Of a DNA stretch of 64,000 nucleotides, positions 50,401 through 64,000 are shown piece after piece. Below the pieces are notes generated by a model. The model did not search any database, was not told where the DNA came from, and saw nothing but the letters and a program-made list of their open reading frames with translations. Source of the stretch: Vanilla planifolia (taxonomy: Eukaryota; Streptophyta; Magnoliopsida; Asparagales; Orchidaceae); NCBI GenBank assembly GCA_023846275.1, contig JAIUJO010000186.1, positions 747,221 through 811,220 of the forward strand. Reading direction: 5' to 3'. Positions within the stretch are counted from its first letter, which is position 1; each line of letters starts with the position of its first letter. Both the position numbers and the translations under genes were made by a program.

Positions 50401-53400
50401 AAATTAGTAAATCATTATGGTTTATATATATTTGATTTGATAATTTATGGCAATTTGAAATGATGTCTCATTAAAAACAAGCATCATTAAACTAGTCCTA
50501 GTAAGCTATATCTAATTATCTATTCATTTTTATATTTTATATATCTTATTTTTTAGAGATATAACATGCTTTACAAAATATTTTGATATGTACATCATTT
50601 ATCAATCGAAGATATTATGCTGGAACTCATTAGCATCTCTGAATGCAATTTTTTTTATACTTTTCTTGTTTCCTTTAACTTTTCATATTGGTTTTGTTAT
50701 ACTACTATTATACTCTAATTCTCCTCTAGTGTGACCTTGACATCAATTTTATTTTTATATATTACATTGCCTTAATTTGTCATATTTTAAGCTTTTTATA
50801 TATTTAAGTATTACTTAAAAAATAACTTATTATGATATATGCCGATTTACTCTAGTATGTTTCAATAATTCCAATTACAGTCTAATTGATATGGAACAAA
50901 TATTATTGGATTCATCTCATCAAGATCTATATAATTAAACAAATATTTTTGTTATTATTCTTAAATATTTTTTGTGGTTTTTGCAAGACAAGGTATTTTG
51001 GTTCCTAGCTATCTTCACAATAGTTGTTATTCTCATCTTATGAGCTTTATCAATTTAAAAGTTTTAACATATGTTATAAGATATTTTAATTTGTACTTAA
51101 ATTGTCAATTTAGAATGTTGCACTCAAATACCTTAGTGTCATTCAATGTAACTTTATGAACTTTTTTTCAGATTTTTCAGAAATGTTTTGCTTTGATTTG
51201 GCTAATTACTTGGTAATACTAAATCTCCTCAAATCTAATAGTTAAATGACTTTCATTTGGTCAAATTATATTGCTTACTTTTGTCTCATTTTGTATTTTC
51301 ATAAATATTTTTTTTGTATTAAAATAATAATTTGTTCATATTTATGCTTATTTTCTTTGAAAATTTATAATAATTACAAATGATGTCCTATTGAGAAACG
51401 AATGTCATTTGAATCATGTCCATGACCTCTATAAATTAAAAAAAATTAATTTATATAATTTTAATTATTGCTTTCTACAATTTTAAAAAGCTTTATAAAG
51501 TTTTATGATTGACATCTAATTTAATAATTAAGGATGTTATGTTTTATCTCTTTAGTATACTGGAATGTCAATTTCTTACTAAAGTTATTTCATTTATTCA
51601 TTGTTTTGTGTTGACTTTGTTATGTTATGTTTCATTCAACTTTTCTCTTATTTAATCCTCTAATTTGTATTTATTTCAAAAAACTTCTAATCAAGATAAA
51701 AAGTGTCATTGGACTTAATGAAATCAATCAAATTAAATATTCATTTTTATTTTTAAAAAATATTTTTTTTTAAGGGTAGGATTAGTTTTCTAAGGTATTT
51801 TTATTTTGTGCTTGATTTAATGATCAAGGATGCTATACCTAATCTCCAACGTATCGTGGAATATAGCTTTATCAAAAATAAATTTATCTTATTTCTTCAA
51901 AATTTTCGTTTTAATTTGGTTATATCACTATGTAACTCTAAACCTTCTCATATCTACCTTTACACATTCATAATTTGGTCATATTACATTGATTCAAATA
52001 ATCTTATTTTAACTTTAATATATATTTACTTAATATTTTAATTATAACTTATCATTATTTATGCTTATTTGCTTTAATAATTTAAAGTAATTCTAAACGA
52101 GGTCCGTTTAAGATAAGAAAATTGTCATTTGACTTGTCTTGATGAACTTTTCAAATTAAATGTTCAGTTTTATATTTTTTAAATATTTTATTTTCTAAAG
52201 CTTTGATATACTTTATGATATTTTGATTCATACAAGATTTGATGATTAAGATATTACATTTAATCTCAATAACATCTTTGAATTCAACTATATCATATAA
52301 TTTTTGTTATTATTTCAAAGTTTTTACTTTGATTTGGTTATTTTACTATATATCTCTAAACCTCATCTCATGATGCTTTACATCTTCTTAATTTAGTTAT
52401 ATTATATGTTTTTAGGTTATGCCATTTAAACTTGACAATGTTTAAAGTTAATGTTAAAATAATAATTTATTTTTATTATTTACTTTTATAATTTGTAGTA
52501 ATTCTAAATGTGGTATAATTGAGAGTAAATGTACATCGCTAAAGTCCTCTCAACATGCTGCATCTTTTTAAAAATTCCTTTTTAAATTTTTAAAAGTTTT
52601 ATTTCTTAGTATGTTTGCATGCCTTATTAAATATTTTGAATCATACATGATTTGATGATCAATCATATGTTACACTGAGTCTCCACAGTATCTTATGATG
52701 TAGTTTTCTCATACAAACTATGTCATTTCTCCAAATTCTTTGATTTTATTTAACTCTATTACTATGCCACTCTAAATCACCTCTTGAGTGACCATTATAT
52801 GTCATTGATTTCTTTTATATTATTTTTGTTCAAGTTATCTCATTCAAACATAAAAATACATTTAACTAATATTAAAATAATAATCTATTTACAATTTTTC
52901 TTATTTTCTTTGATAATTCATAGTAATTCAAAATGATGTTCAATTAACATGAAACAACATCAATTGAATTGCATCAACTAGCTTTATTCAAAAAACAAAA
53001 TTTTATTATGCACCTGATTTGATGGCCAAGGATACTACACTCGATCTCTTTGGTACTTTGAAATATAACTTTTTCATACAATTTATCTCATTTTCATAAC
53101 TCTTGCACTTCGATTTGTTTCATTTCTATGTAAATCTAAGCCTCATCTCATATGACTATTACATTGCTTTGACTTTTTTATATTACAATACATCAATTTA
53201 TATTATTTCAAATATAATATGATTAACTTAATATTAAAATATTTATTTTTATTTTATCTTCTTATTTGATTTGGTAATTCACAGAAATTTTAAAATGTAG
53301 TACAATTGAGATGAAACAAAAGTCATTGGAATTATCTTGAAAAACATAATCCAAATAAATATAAACTTTCATATTTTTTGAACTTTTTTAAGTGTTATGG

Positions 53401-56368
53401 CATATTTTATGAGATATTTAAATTAGTACCTAGCTTTATGATCACAGATTTCACATTTAATCTCCTAAGCATCTTGATACTAATCTTTTTGATAAAATTT
53501 GTTTTAATTTTTCAAATTTGTCATTTTCTTTTGGTTTTATTTATATGTAACATTAAATACCCTTCTGTGTGGTCTTTAAAATCGATTTAATTTTTTTATA
53601 CTACAATACTTCTATTTATCTTATTTCAATAATGATATATATTTATTTTTACTTTAAATAATATTATACTATTAATTATATTTATTTACTTTCTAATTCA
53701 CTATCTTTCCAGACATTGGACACATCACAACCTTTTTTATTCTACTAAAATTATATTTGTGTTTTTTTAAATATTCCATTTTTTATGGTGTTAGCATTTT
53801 TTTGAGACTTTTCCATTTGTACTTGATTTGATAACTAAGGATGTCACACTCAATCTTTTTACTATTAATAAATGTAGCTTTTCCATAATTTTGCTAGTAT
53901 CATCATTTTTTGCTTTTATTTAGTTACATTATAATGTTAATCTTAATCTCTTCTCTTATGACCCTTGCATCACATTTTTTGGTTATATTATATTACTCTC
54001 GTTTATCGTATTTTAACTTTAATATAAATATACGTATCATAATATATATATATATTCTTATTTAATTGGTATTTCTAAGTAATTCGAAATGGGGTCAGAT
54101 GGAGATGAAGTAAAGATCCTTGGAATCATTTTGATGAGCTATATCCAATGAAATAATCATTTTTTATCATTAAATATTTTAATTTCTATTTTGTTAGTGC
54201 TCTTTACTTGACATTTTGATTTAGCATGTTTTGATGATCAAGGATTACATTCCCGATCACCTCAACAACTTTCATTGCAACTTTTTGAAACAATTTATCT
54301 CATTTCTTAAAATTTTTTCTTTGTATCACTGCATAATTCTAAATCTTCTCTCATGTTATGTTTAGGTTACTTTGATTTTTTTTATGTTACATTACCGCAA
54401 TTTAACACATCTAAACCTAATATATTTTTGCTTAACATTCAAAAAATAATTTATTATTATTTTTTCTAAAGCATTTTTGTAGTGCTTATTAATTCTCAAT
54501 GAACCAATTTGTGATAAAAAGATTGTCATTGGAGTCATCTCAACGAGCACTATCCAATTGTTATTTTAGTTTTATATTTTAAAAAATTCTATTTTTTTTA
54601 ATTTTGACACACTTTAGAAGGAATTTTTATTTGTACCTAATCTGATGATCGATAATATTATAATTAATCACATTTGTAACTTAGAATAAAAACATTAATG
54701 TAAAATTTATTTTACTCCTTCAAATTCTTTCCTTGATTGGTTACATTATTCTTTTGATTTTGTTTTATTAAATTTTTGGAATTTTTTGTATTTGAACTTT
54801 ATTATATTTTTAATTAATCCAAAAAAAATTTATCGTTTTTTTCTTATTTAATTTTATAATTTATAATAATTCCAAATAAGATCCAATAAAGACAAAGCAA
54901 ACATTATCAAAATATTCTTGAAGAGCTCTATCAAATTAAATATTCATTTTAACATTGTTAATTATTACTTTTCTTAGTTTTTGGCAAGTGTTATAAGTTA
55001 TTTTGACTTGCACTTAATTTTTAAATATAATAGTTTTTTTCATGAGTTATTAGATATTTTGATTTGTACTACACCAAATGATTGAGAAAGTTTCATTTTG
55101 ACTTCTTATTATCTAGAATATATCTTCCCTATATAGTTAATGTACTTTCTTCAAAATTTTTACTTTGATTTGGTTATATTATTATAAAACTCTAAATATT
55201 CTCTAATATTACCTTTACATCACCTTGATTTACTTATATTAAATTTTATAAATTAATCTTATTTTAGTTGAATTATACATTTAATAGTAAAACAATAATT
55301 ATTTGTTGTTTTTGCTAATTTCCTTTAGTAATTTCTTGATATTTCTAATGAGGAATGATCAAGATAAAATAAATATTATCGAACTCATTTTAATGAGCTC
55401 TATTTAATGAAATATTTGCTTTTATATTTTTAAAAATTCCATTTTTTAGGCCTAAGTATGCTTTATGATTCCTTTTGATTTGCACTTGATCAAATGATGA
55501 AGGAAGTTTCATTCGATTTTTTAAATATCCTGGAAATAAACTTTGCCATTAAGTTTATAAAATTTCTTCAATTTATAGGTTTGGATATATAGCTAAGTGA
55601 CCCTAAATCTTCCTTTATGCTATGATTACATCGCTTTGAAGTTGAAATATTACATTGCTTGAACTTATCACACTATAGCTTTATTATATATTTAAATAAT
55701 ATTTTATTTTATTTATGCTTATTTTGTTATGGTAATTCATTGTATTTCTCAATGAGCATCGATTTACATGAGAGTAATGTTATCAGGCTAGTCTCAACGT
55801 GATTTATATAATTAAATAATCATTTTTATATTTTTATTTATTCAATTTTTTAAGGCTTATGTATGCTTTATCACGTATTTGGAATCATATCTGATTTGAT
55901 AATTAATGATGTTGCACTTGATCTCCTTAATATTATAGAATGCATCTTTACTTCACCATTTATCACATTTAGTCAAAACTTTTATTTTCATTTTGTTAAA
56001 ATACTATGTAATTCTTCATCTCTTTTGGCATTACCTTTGCATGTCTTCAACTCTGATATAGTATAATGCTTCAATTTACATTGTTTTATATTTATTACAT
56101 ATTTACCTAGTATTAGAATAATGATTAATTATTGTTTTTACTAATTTACTTTAGTAATTCTTAGTAGCTCAAAAAGAGAATTGATTGGAATAAAACTAAC
56201 ATTATTAGTCTAATGTCAATGATCTCTATCCAAATAAAGATTTATTTTTATGTTTTTGAACATTTTATTCACTATAGTTTTGTCATAATTTACAAGATAT
56301 TTTTATTTGCGGCTCATTTGATGATTGAGAAAGTTACACTTGATCTTCAAGACGTAGTCGAATGAAAA
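47471..56368 (-). repeat. Diverged AT-rich tandem array, reverse block 2 (about 20+ units)
   Basis: Same family as 13405-21821, reverse orientation. It opens in mid-unit with TGTATAATTTGCCTCATTTCTT, then TTTTTACTTTGATTT. Reverse landmarks recur throughout: TTTATCTCATTTCTTCAAA, ACTTTGATTTGGTTATATTA, TCTAAATCTTCTCTCATGT, GACCTTTACATCAC, AATAATTTATTATTTAT, GATGAGCTCTATCCAATT, CTTGATTTGATGATCAAGGA and TTACACTCGATCTCCTTAGT. Clear unit phases are seen near 49345, 49670, 50500, 50920, 51710, 52140, 52550, 53340, 54130, 54550, 54920, 55400, 55800 and 56230. No coding content is recognised. Confidence 0.85.
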
Positions 56369-59300
56369 ATACATTTGAGGAAATGATATAATTTGTAGAG
56401 GAAGCTTAAATTTAATGGGAATTAAAGAAAGTGAAATTTTAAAAATATTAAAATGATGATTTAATTGGATAGACCTTTTTTAGATAATATTAATAATGTT
56501 TATTTCATCTTGATAAGACATCATTTCAAAGTATTATGGATTACAAAATTTAATAAATAAAAACTAATTATTATTTTTGTATTAAGTAAATATATATAGT
56601 ATAACTACAATATGACAAACTAAAGGAATATAATATAACAAAATAAAAAATATCAAAGTCACACCAGAGGAGAATTAGAGTTTCATTGCTATATAACAAA
56701 ATCTATTTATATAAATATGATAAATTGTATGAGAAAGATGTATTCCAAGACCAAGGAGATGGATTGCGAAAACTTCAACCACAAAATTAGGTACACACTG
56801 AAATGACCCATGACGTTGCTTAAACCTTAGAAAATAAAAAATTCCAAATATTATAATTATTATTTAATTAGATTGAACTACTTATGGCAAATTGAACATT
56901 ATTTCATTTTTATGAGAACTCAATTGAATTATTCTTGATTACTAAATTAAATTAGTAATGAGCTAAGTGAAAATGATGAAATGTGATAAATTATAGCAAT
57001 GTAATATAATCAAGTCTAAATGATAAAACAACCTAAATAATTAAATGAAATTTGAATTGAAATATCTCATAAAATGCATCAAAAAAATATTTGAAAATTA
57101 AATAATTAAAAAAAATAAAAATGAATATTTAATTACACTAAGCTAGTCGAGATATGTCCAATGATGTTTCTCTCATTTTGATGAGATCTTGTTAGGTAAT
57201 ATTATGAATAAAAAAAATTAAATAAGACAAATAATAAAAAATTAATGTTTTAATATTAAGTAAATATATATTAATGATAAAATTAAATACATTTAATCAA
57301 TGTAACTAAAAAACAAAAAAGATATTAAAATATAATTGGAGAGAAGAAGTAGGATTGTATAGTAATATAACAAAATCAAAGAGAACACTTTGAAGAAATG
57401 AAACAAATTTTATGGAAAAGTTGCATTGCAAAATATTAAGGGGATTGAGTTTAACTTCGCCAATTTCCAAATTAGATATAAATCAAAATATATTGTAAAA
57501 TAGGTCACAACCTAAGAAACAATCTTTATAAATATAAATGATGATTATTTATTTTGATAGAGGTTGTTCAAATAACTCCAACATTTTTAGTTTTATCTCG
57601 ATTGAAAATCTTTTTGAATTAAAGTTAATGAGAAAACGTGAACAATAAAAAATTATTACTATTTATATTAAATGAATATATTATAAAAAATACATAAATT
57701 AAAATAATGTAATATAACCATATCAAAAAGTGGTAAAGGCTAGATTTAAGGAGACTTATAATTACATAGTAATATAACGACTTTAAATCAGTTGATTTAA
57801 AAAATGAGATAAATTATTTGAGAAAATTACATTTCAGGGTACAAATGGGATCAAGAGTAATAATTTGAATTAAAAACTTAGTTTTGAATCCAAAAATTTC
57901 AAAAAGTATGCTAAATGATTAAAAAAATAAAATATTAAAAAATATATTATTTGCATAGCACTCATCAAGATGAGTCCAATGTTGTTTTCTTCATCTTGAT
58001 AAAGCCATATTTGGCATTATTAAAAATTTTATAAATAAACAAGTGAAAATGACAATTTATTTTTATTTTGATATTCAACAAATGCCTACTAAAGCCCAAA
58101 TGATATAAATTCTTGCAATCAAATATATACAAATCAAAATCATGTAATATGACACAAGAAAGTTTAATTCCACTACTCTTAATTATCATATCTTTTCTGT
58201 GTCAAAATAACTCATAAAACATATCTACACCTAAAAAAGGAATTTTTAAAAAAATATAAAAATATATATATAATTGTACATAGTCGGAATGATAAGTCCA
58301 ACAAAAATTGTTTTGTCAGGTTCATACCTCATTTGAAAGTCACATTAAAGTAGATTTTGAGTTATCATATAATATAAGAAATTCAAGGCAAAAATATTTA
58401 AAGTAATGAGACACATTGTACTGGAAAGTTGCATTCCAAAAGATACGAAGGAGATTGAGTGCAACACTCTCAATCATCAAATCAAGTATGAATGAAAATA
58501 TCTAAAAAGTATTTTAAAAAATTGAAAATAAAATATTTTATAATGCTAAAAAGATTATTTAATTTGATAAGCTAATTGTGACTAACATCACTAATTTCAA
58601 CTCAATAAACTTGAATTTGAATTACCCTAAATTACAAAATTTTATAAATAATAAAAAGTTATTATTTACTTATTAAGTAAATATATGTTGAAATTGAAAT
58701 TTGATAAAATAAAGTAATGTCATATAACAAAATAAAATTAACTTAAAAGTCATATGAGAAGAAAATTAGAGCATGTAATAATATAAGTAAAAAAAACATT
58801 TAAAAAAATGAGATAAAATATATAAAAAAGTACATTCCAAGACTAAGTAGATAGACTACAATAACAATGATCATCAAATCTAGCACAAATAGACACGAAC
58901 CATGAAGCTACCCAAATAATAAAAAGCAAAACATTTAAAAATATTAAAATGAATTTTATTCCATTGAGCTTGTGGAGAAAACTTCAACAATATTTGTTTC
59001 ATCCTAATAGGATCTTAATTGCAATTCTTATAAATTACCCTATTAAATACATATAATTAATAATAAATTCATAGTTCAATGTTTTTTAAAAATATATTAA
59101 ATAAAAATTATGATCAATTGAAGTCATATAATCAAATCAAAGTGATGTAAAATTAAGTGTAAATTAAAATATTTCATTAGATGTATTAAAATGATTAAAA
59201 ATAACATATTTAAAAAATAAGAGAAAAAATATTTAATTAGATAGAGCTCATCGAGACATGTCTAAGGCTATGGAGATAGACTACAATAACTTCAACTACC

Positions 59301-62300
59301 AAATTAAACACTAATCAAAATTACCGATAAACCTACCCAAACCATAAAAAATAAAGAATTAGAAATATTAAAATGAATACTTAATCGTGTTGATCTTGTC
59401 GAGACAAGCTCAACAATGTTTATTTCAACATGATAGAAACTTGATTAGAATTAATTAGAATTATGATAAATTGAAGTAATATAGTAAAACTAAATCAAAG
59501 TGATGCAACATCATAAACCATTAAATAAAGTGTGAATTAAAATATTTCAAAAAATACATCAAAATAATTGAAATTAAAATATTTAAAAAATAATAATTTA
59601 ATATTTAATTACATAGTGCTTATTAAGACACGTTCAATAATGTTTCTTTCATCTCAAATGGATCTCTTCAAGAATTATTATGAATTACCAATATTAAATA
59701 ATCTTAAATAAAAATAAATTTCTATTTTAATATTATGAAAAAGCACATAAGAGGAGATTTGTAGTTACTTTTTAATATAAAAAAAGAAATCAAAAAATAA
59801 AAAAAAAGACATACATTGTGCTTAAAAATAGTATCAAAGGCACTAAGGTGATCAAGTGCGATACACTTTATCATCAAATGAAGTGCGAATAAAAATATCT
59901 TATAAAAGAAGCCAAAAACGTTGAAGATAAAAAAGTAATATAGAAATGAATATTTAGTTGGATACAGCTTGTTTAAAAGAGGCCAATGTTGTTTTGTTCA
60001 TCTTAATGGAACCTCATATGAAATTACTATGAATTAGCAAGTTTAATTATTAAAAAAATAATAAACTTTTAGTTCAATTTTAAGAAAATATTTATTAAAG
60101 ATGGAACGAGACATAATAAAGTATGACTAGATCAAGGCGATGTGAAGGTCACACGATAGAAGATTTAGAGTAAAATAGTAATTTAACAAAATAAAATCAA
60201 ACAATTTGAAGAATCAAAAAAATTGTATGGGAAAGTTACATTCTACAATACTAAGGAGATCAAGTATAACATCCTCCATCATCAGATCAAGTATGAAGCA
60301 AATTGTCTCCCAATAAACTAAATGGTTAGGCATAATATCCTTCATCATCAGATATGGGATAGTTCAAAACAACTAAAGAAGAACACCAAAATGGTAGAAA
60401 AGAAATATTCAAATAAATACAAATGAATATTTAATTGAATAATTTCATTAAGAAGAGTCCAATAATGACTGTTCAGTCTCAACTGGGTACCGTTTGGAAT
60501 TATTGTGCATTACCAAAGTAAATGGGCATAAATGATTACAAATTATGACTAAATCAAAACAAAAACGTCATAAAAGTACATTAAGTGTTTTATTCAAATG
60601 TATCTTATTGAAAGAAAAAATAATTTAAGAAATTAGACGAATTATACTAAAAGGGTTCATTTCAGGATAAGGAGTTCAATTGTAGCATTCTAACTCGGCA
60701 TATAAGTTATGAATAAAAATACCTTGATAAGTATGAAAAAATATTAGAAAATAAAATTTTTAAAAAAATATATAAAAATCAATATTTAGTTGGAAAGAGT
60801 TCATCTAAAAGAGTTTAATAATATTTGTTTCATCTCGATCACATCTCATTTTGACTTACTATGAGTTACCAAATTCAATAAGTATAAATAATATTAAATT
60901 ATTATTGTAATAACAATAAAAATAATATTAAACTAAAATGAGACAAATTGTGGTAATGTCATGTAACCCTATCAAAAAGGTCAAAGGGCCACATGAGAGG
61001 AGAATAAGAGTTTGAAATTAATATAACCTAATTAAAGGAAAACATTTTAAAAAAATATATTAATTTTAGAGGAAAGTTGCATTCAAACTATCGATGCCTA
61101 AGGTAGCAAACTCAATCATAAAATAAGATACAAATCAAAATGACTCATAAATCATACACAATTCATGGAAAAGATATTTGAAATTATAACAGATGATATT
61201 TGTTGAATAGAGGTCACCAAGATAAGTGCAATCAAGTTTGCTTCATCTAGATTTGACGTTATTTGGAACTACAGTGAACCAACAAAGTAAATAAGTAAAA
61301 ATAATAATAAATTATAATTTTAATATAACATAAACACCTCTTAAAGTTGAAAGGCAATAAATTGAAGCAACGTAATATTACCAAATGAAATGGATGTAAC
61401 GATCACAAATGAGTAAATTTTGAGTTTCATAGCAATATAACCGAATTAAAGTAAAACATTTGAAGAAATGAGAAAAACTTACACTATAAAGTACCATTAC
61501 AAGATACTAAAAAGATTGAGCATAACATCCACAATCATCAAAGAAGAAATGAATCAAAATGACTTCTAAAACAGTCCAAATCCAAATAAAAGAAAACAAG
61601 GTTTGAAGCAAAATGTCCCATAAAACAATCCAAAATCATAGAAATGTTTTTAATTATATAATGAATACTTTGGTACAACTCATTGAGATAGTTTAATGAG
61701 TTTTTTTGCAATGATCAAACATCACATTAAATTACTCCAAAAAAGCAAATTAAATAACTATAAATAATAATTAAATTTTATTTAATATAAAGTGAATTTT
61801 TATTAAAGTTGAAATGAGGTAAATTAAATTAATGTAATATAAGAAAATCAAATGATGTAAAGCTCAAAAGATAGAAGATTTATAGATAAATAGTAATATA
61901 AGAAAATCAAAGTAAAACATTTGAAGAAAAAAGAAAACATTTAGAGGAATGTTATAATCTAACATACAAATGAAATCTAGTGTAACGTCCTCCACCTTTA
62001 ACTCAATAAAATATATGATTGGATAGCACTTATCAAGATGAGTTCAATAAAATCTATTTTGCCTCGATCATAAGTCAATTGAATTGATGATACATCAAAA
62101 TAAATAAGCATGAATAATAAAAAATTATTATTTTAATAATTCAAAAACATATATCAATGTTGGATTAAGAAAAATTTCTTTAAAATATTATATATAAACT
62201 AATATAATGTAAATGTCTCACAAGAGAAGAATTAGAGTTTGATAGCAACATTATGAAGTTAATGTAAAAAATTTCAAAGAATGAAATAAATTTTGTGGGA

Positions 62301-64000
62301 AAGTTGCATCAATAGTAACATTTTCTATGATCAAATAAGGTTCAAATAAAAAATAACTTAAAAAAAATTACTAAAACAAAAAAAAAGTATTTAAAAAATA
62401 GAAATGAATATTTAATTGGACAAAGCTTATTGAGGAAGCTACAATGATGTTTTCTTTGTCTCGATTGGGCATCAATTAGAACTACAATGCATTAAAAAAA
62501 TAAATATTTATAAATAATTATAAATTATTATTTTAAAAATAAATATATATTAAAGGTGAAATTAAATAAATTTTTGTAATATAATTTTACCAAATCAAAT
62601 TGATGTAAAAGTCATACATGAGTAGATTTAAAGCTTTATTATAATATAGCTTAACTAAAGTAAAAACTTTGAAGAAATGAGATAAATAATAACGAAAAGT
62701 TTCATCCCAAAATACTAAGAATATTGAAATGAATATTTAATTTGATACATGACATTTAGATGAGTCTAATGATATTTGTTCATCCTCATTAAACCACATT
62801 TTGAATTAAATTAGCATAAATAAAAATGAAATATTATTTTAACAATAAGAGAGTAAACATTAAGATAAAATGGGATAAATTGAAGCAATCTAATATAACT
62901 AAATCAAAAGTAGTGTAATAGCTACATAAGAGGAGAACAATAGGTTCACTATAATATATCTAAATTAAAGAAAAGCATGTTAAACTCTAAGATAAAGTTT
63001 ATAGGAAACTTGTATTCCAAAAAACAAAGGAGGTCAAGTTTAACATCCTCGATCATTAATTAATGTACAAATACAAATGAAAAATAAAGCATGAAAAATT
63101 CATAGAAAAGAAGATACACATAAATATAGAAATGATTTTTTTGATAGTTAGAGCTCGTCAAGATGTGTGTAACCATGAGCCTTCTTCATCTCGATCAGAC
63201 GTTAATTAGAATTAGTACATACTACTAATGTAAATAAGCATAAAAAATAATAAACAAATATTTTAACATTAAGTAAATACTTATTAATGTTGAAATGTCA
63301 TAAATTGAGGCAATTAATTTTATGAAATGAAATTGATGTAAAATTATGTTAGAGTCGATTTAGAGTTTCATAATAGTATACCCAAATTAAAGCACAAAAT
63401 TTAAAGAAATGAGAAATTTTAAAATGGAAAGTAGCATTCCAATTTACTAAAGAGATAAAGTTTAACATCTTTAATAATCAAATTAGGTATGAATTGAAAT
63501 GACTCATAAAATGTTCCTAATCCATATGAAAGAAAATGTTTTAAGAAGATATAAAAATTAACATTTAATTAAACAGAGCTCATCCAGATGAGTCTAGTGG
63601 ATTTGCTTCGATTTGGTCGATCTTTATTTAGAATTATTAAGAATTATGAAAATAAATAAGAATACATAAAAATAAATTATTATTTTAACAAGAGAAAAAA
63701 ATATTGAATCTAAAATTAGATAAATTAAAACAAGTTGTTATAAAAAAATCAAAGTGATTTAAAAAATTATATTTAATTTGATAGTGCTCATTTAGACTAT
63801 TTCAATGACACCTACTTCATCTCAATATGACCTCATTCAAAATTACTACATATTACTAGAAAAAGGTGACTAAATAATAATAAATTATTGTTTTGATATT
63901 ACCAAAATATATTTTAAAACTTAAAAGAGGGATATTGAAGCAATGTAATATAACCAAATCAAATTGATGAAAAAGTCAAAAGGGTGTACATGTAGAGATA
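56369..64000 (+). repeat. Diverged AT-rich tandem array, forward block 2 (about 21 units, runs off the edge)
   Basis: Forward units of the same family. GAGCTCAT-type phase marks lie near 56480, 56872, 57140, 57556, 57956, 58280, 58565, 58963, 59241, 59613, 59960, 60437, 60792, 61205, 61672, 62023, 62419, 62745, 63148, 63572 and 63781, a mean spacing of roughly 350 bp. Some units are shortened. Local secondary duplications occur, for example the ATCCTCCATCATCAGAT / ATCCTTCATCATCAGAT pair at about 60270 and 60340 and the TCCAAATCCAAATAAAAG / TCCAAAATCATAG pair near 61575-61640. The block is cut by the window end. Confidence 0.85.

Noticed and set aside
13405-64000. Dispersed MITEs or SINEs instead of a tandem array
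   Set aside because: Phase marks recur head-to-tail over many kilobases with no target duplications or unrelated spacers between copies.

Overview
This looks like nuclear, intergenic DNA from a land plant, probably one with a large, repeat-rich genome. I found no intact host gene, no tRNA or rRNA, and no bacterial or organellar gene. No open reading frame exceeds about 180 codons, and the longest lie in a CA/TG microsatellite-like tract. What can be recognised is fossil plant retrotransposons (Ty1/Copia with the UBN2-type gag, and Ty3/Gypsy chromoviruses of Tekay/Del-like and possibly Reina-like type), in a background that is otherwise very AT-rich. The species cannot be named from this.

Layout. 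(1) 1-13.4 kb is a nest of Copia fossils of one family. A minus-strand copy has two diverged LTRs of about 2.1-2.2 kb (1-61 plus 3250-4967, and about 6012-8200) around a short internal part with a primer-binding site and a gag remnant. A plus-strand copy (about 9859-13404) has a full-length left LTR, primer-binding site, gag remnant and a shortened right LTR. A much younger, GC-richer solo LTR of 3183 bp (62-3244) sits inside the first LTR. It is flanked by the 5-bp target duplication AACCC, and the sister LTR preserves the empty site near 6360. (2) 13.4-21.8 kb is a very diverged tandem array with a unit of about 350-450 bp. The units run in reverse orientation up to about 14.75 kb and forward after it. 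(3) 21.8-24.87 kb is a 3-kb tract of interrupted CA/ATGCACA simple sequence that seems to have grown out of an array unit. (4) 24.9-47.47 kb is AT-rich filler carrying a Copia RNase H remnant (about 27.7-28.0 kb), a Gypsy gag-pol fossil (about 34.4-37.5 kb, plus strand), a Tekay-like integrase/C-terminal fossil (about 39.95-40.84 kb, plus) and a second Tekay-like RNase H-integrase fossil (about 46.1-47.45 kb, minus). (5) 47.47-64.0 kb is the same tandem family again, reverse up to about 56.37 kb and forward to the window edge.

There is no functional gene network here. The interest is structural: two head-to-head inversion points in one old tandem family, at 14.75 and 56.37 kb; array edges that abut dead retrotransposons; a microsatellite expansion inside an array; and a solo-LTR insertion with its pre-insertion site still readable in the same window. 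All percentages, ages and unit counts are by-eye estimates and need alignment.
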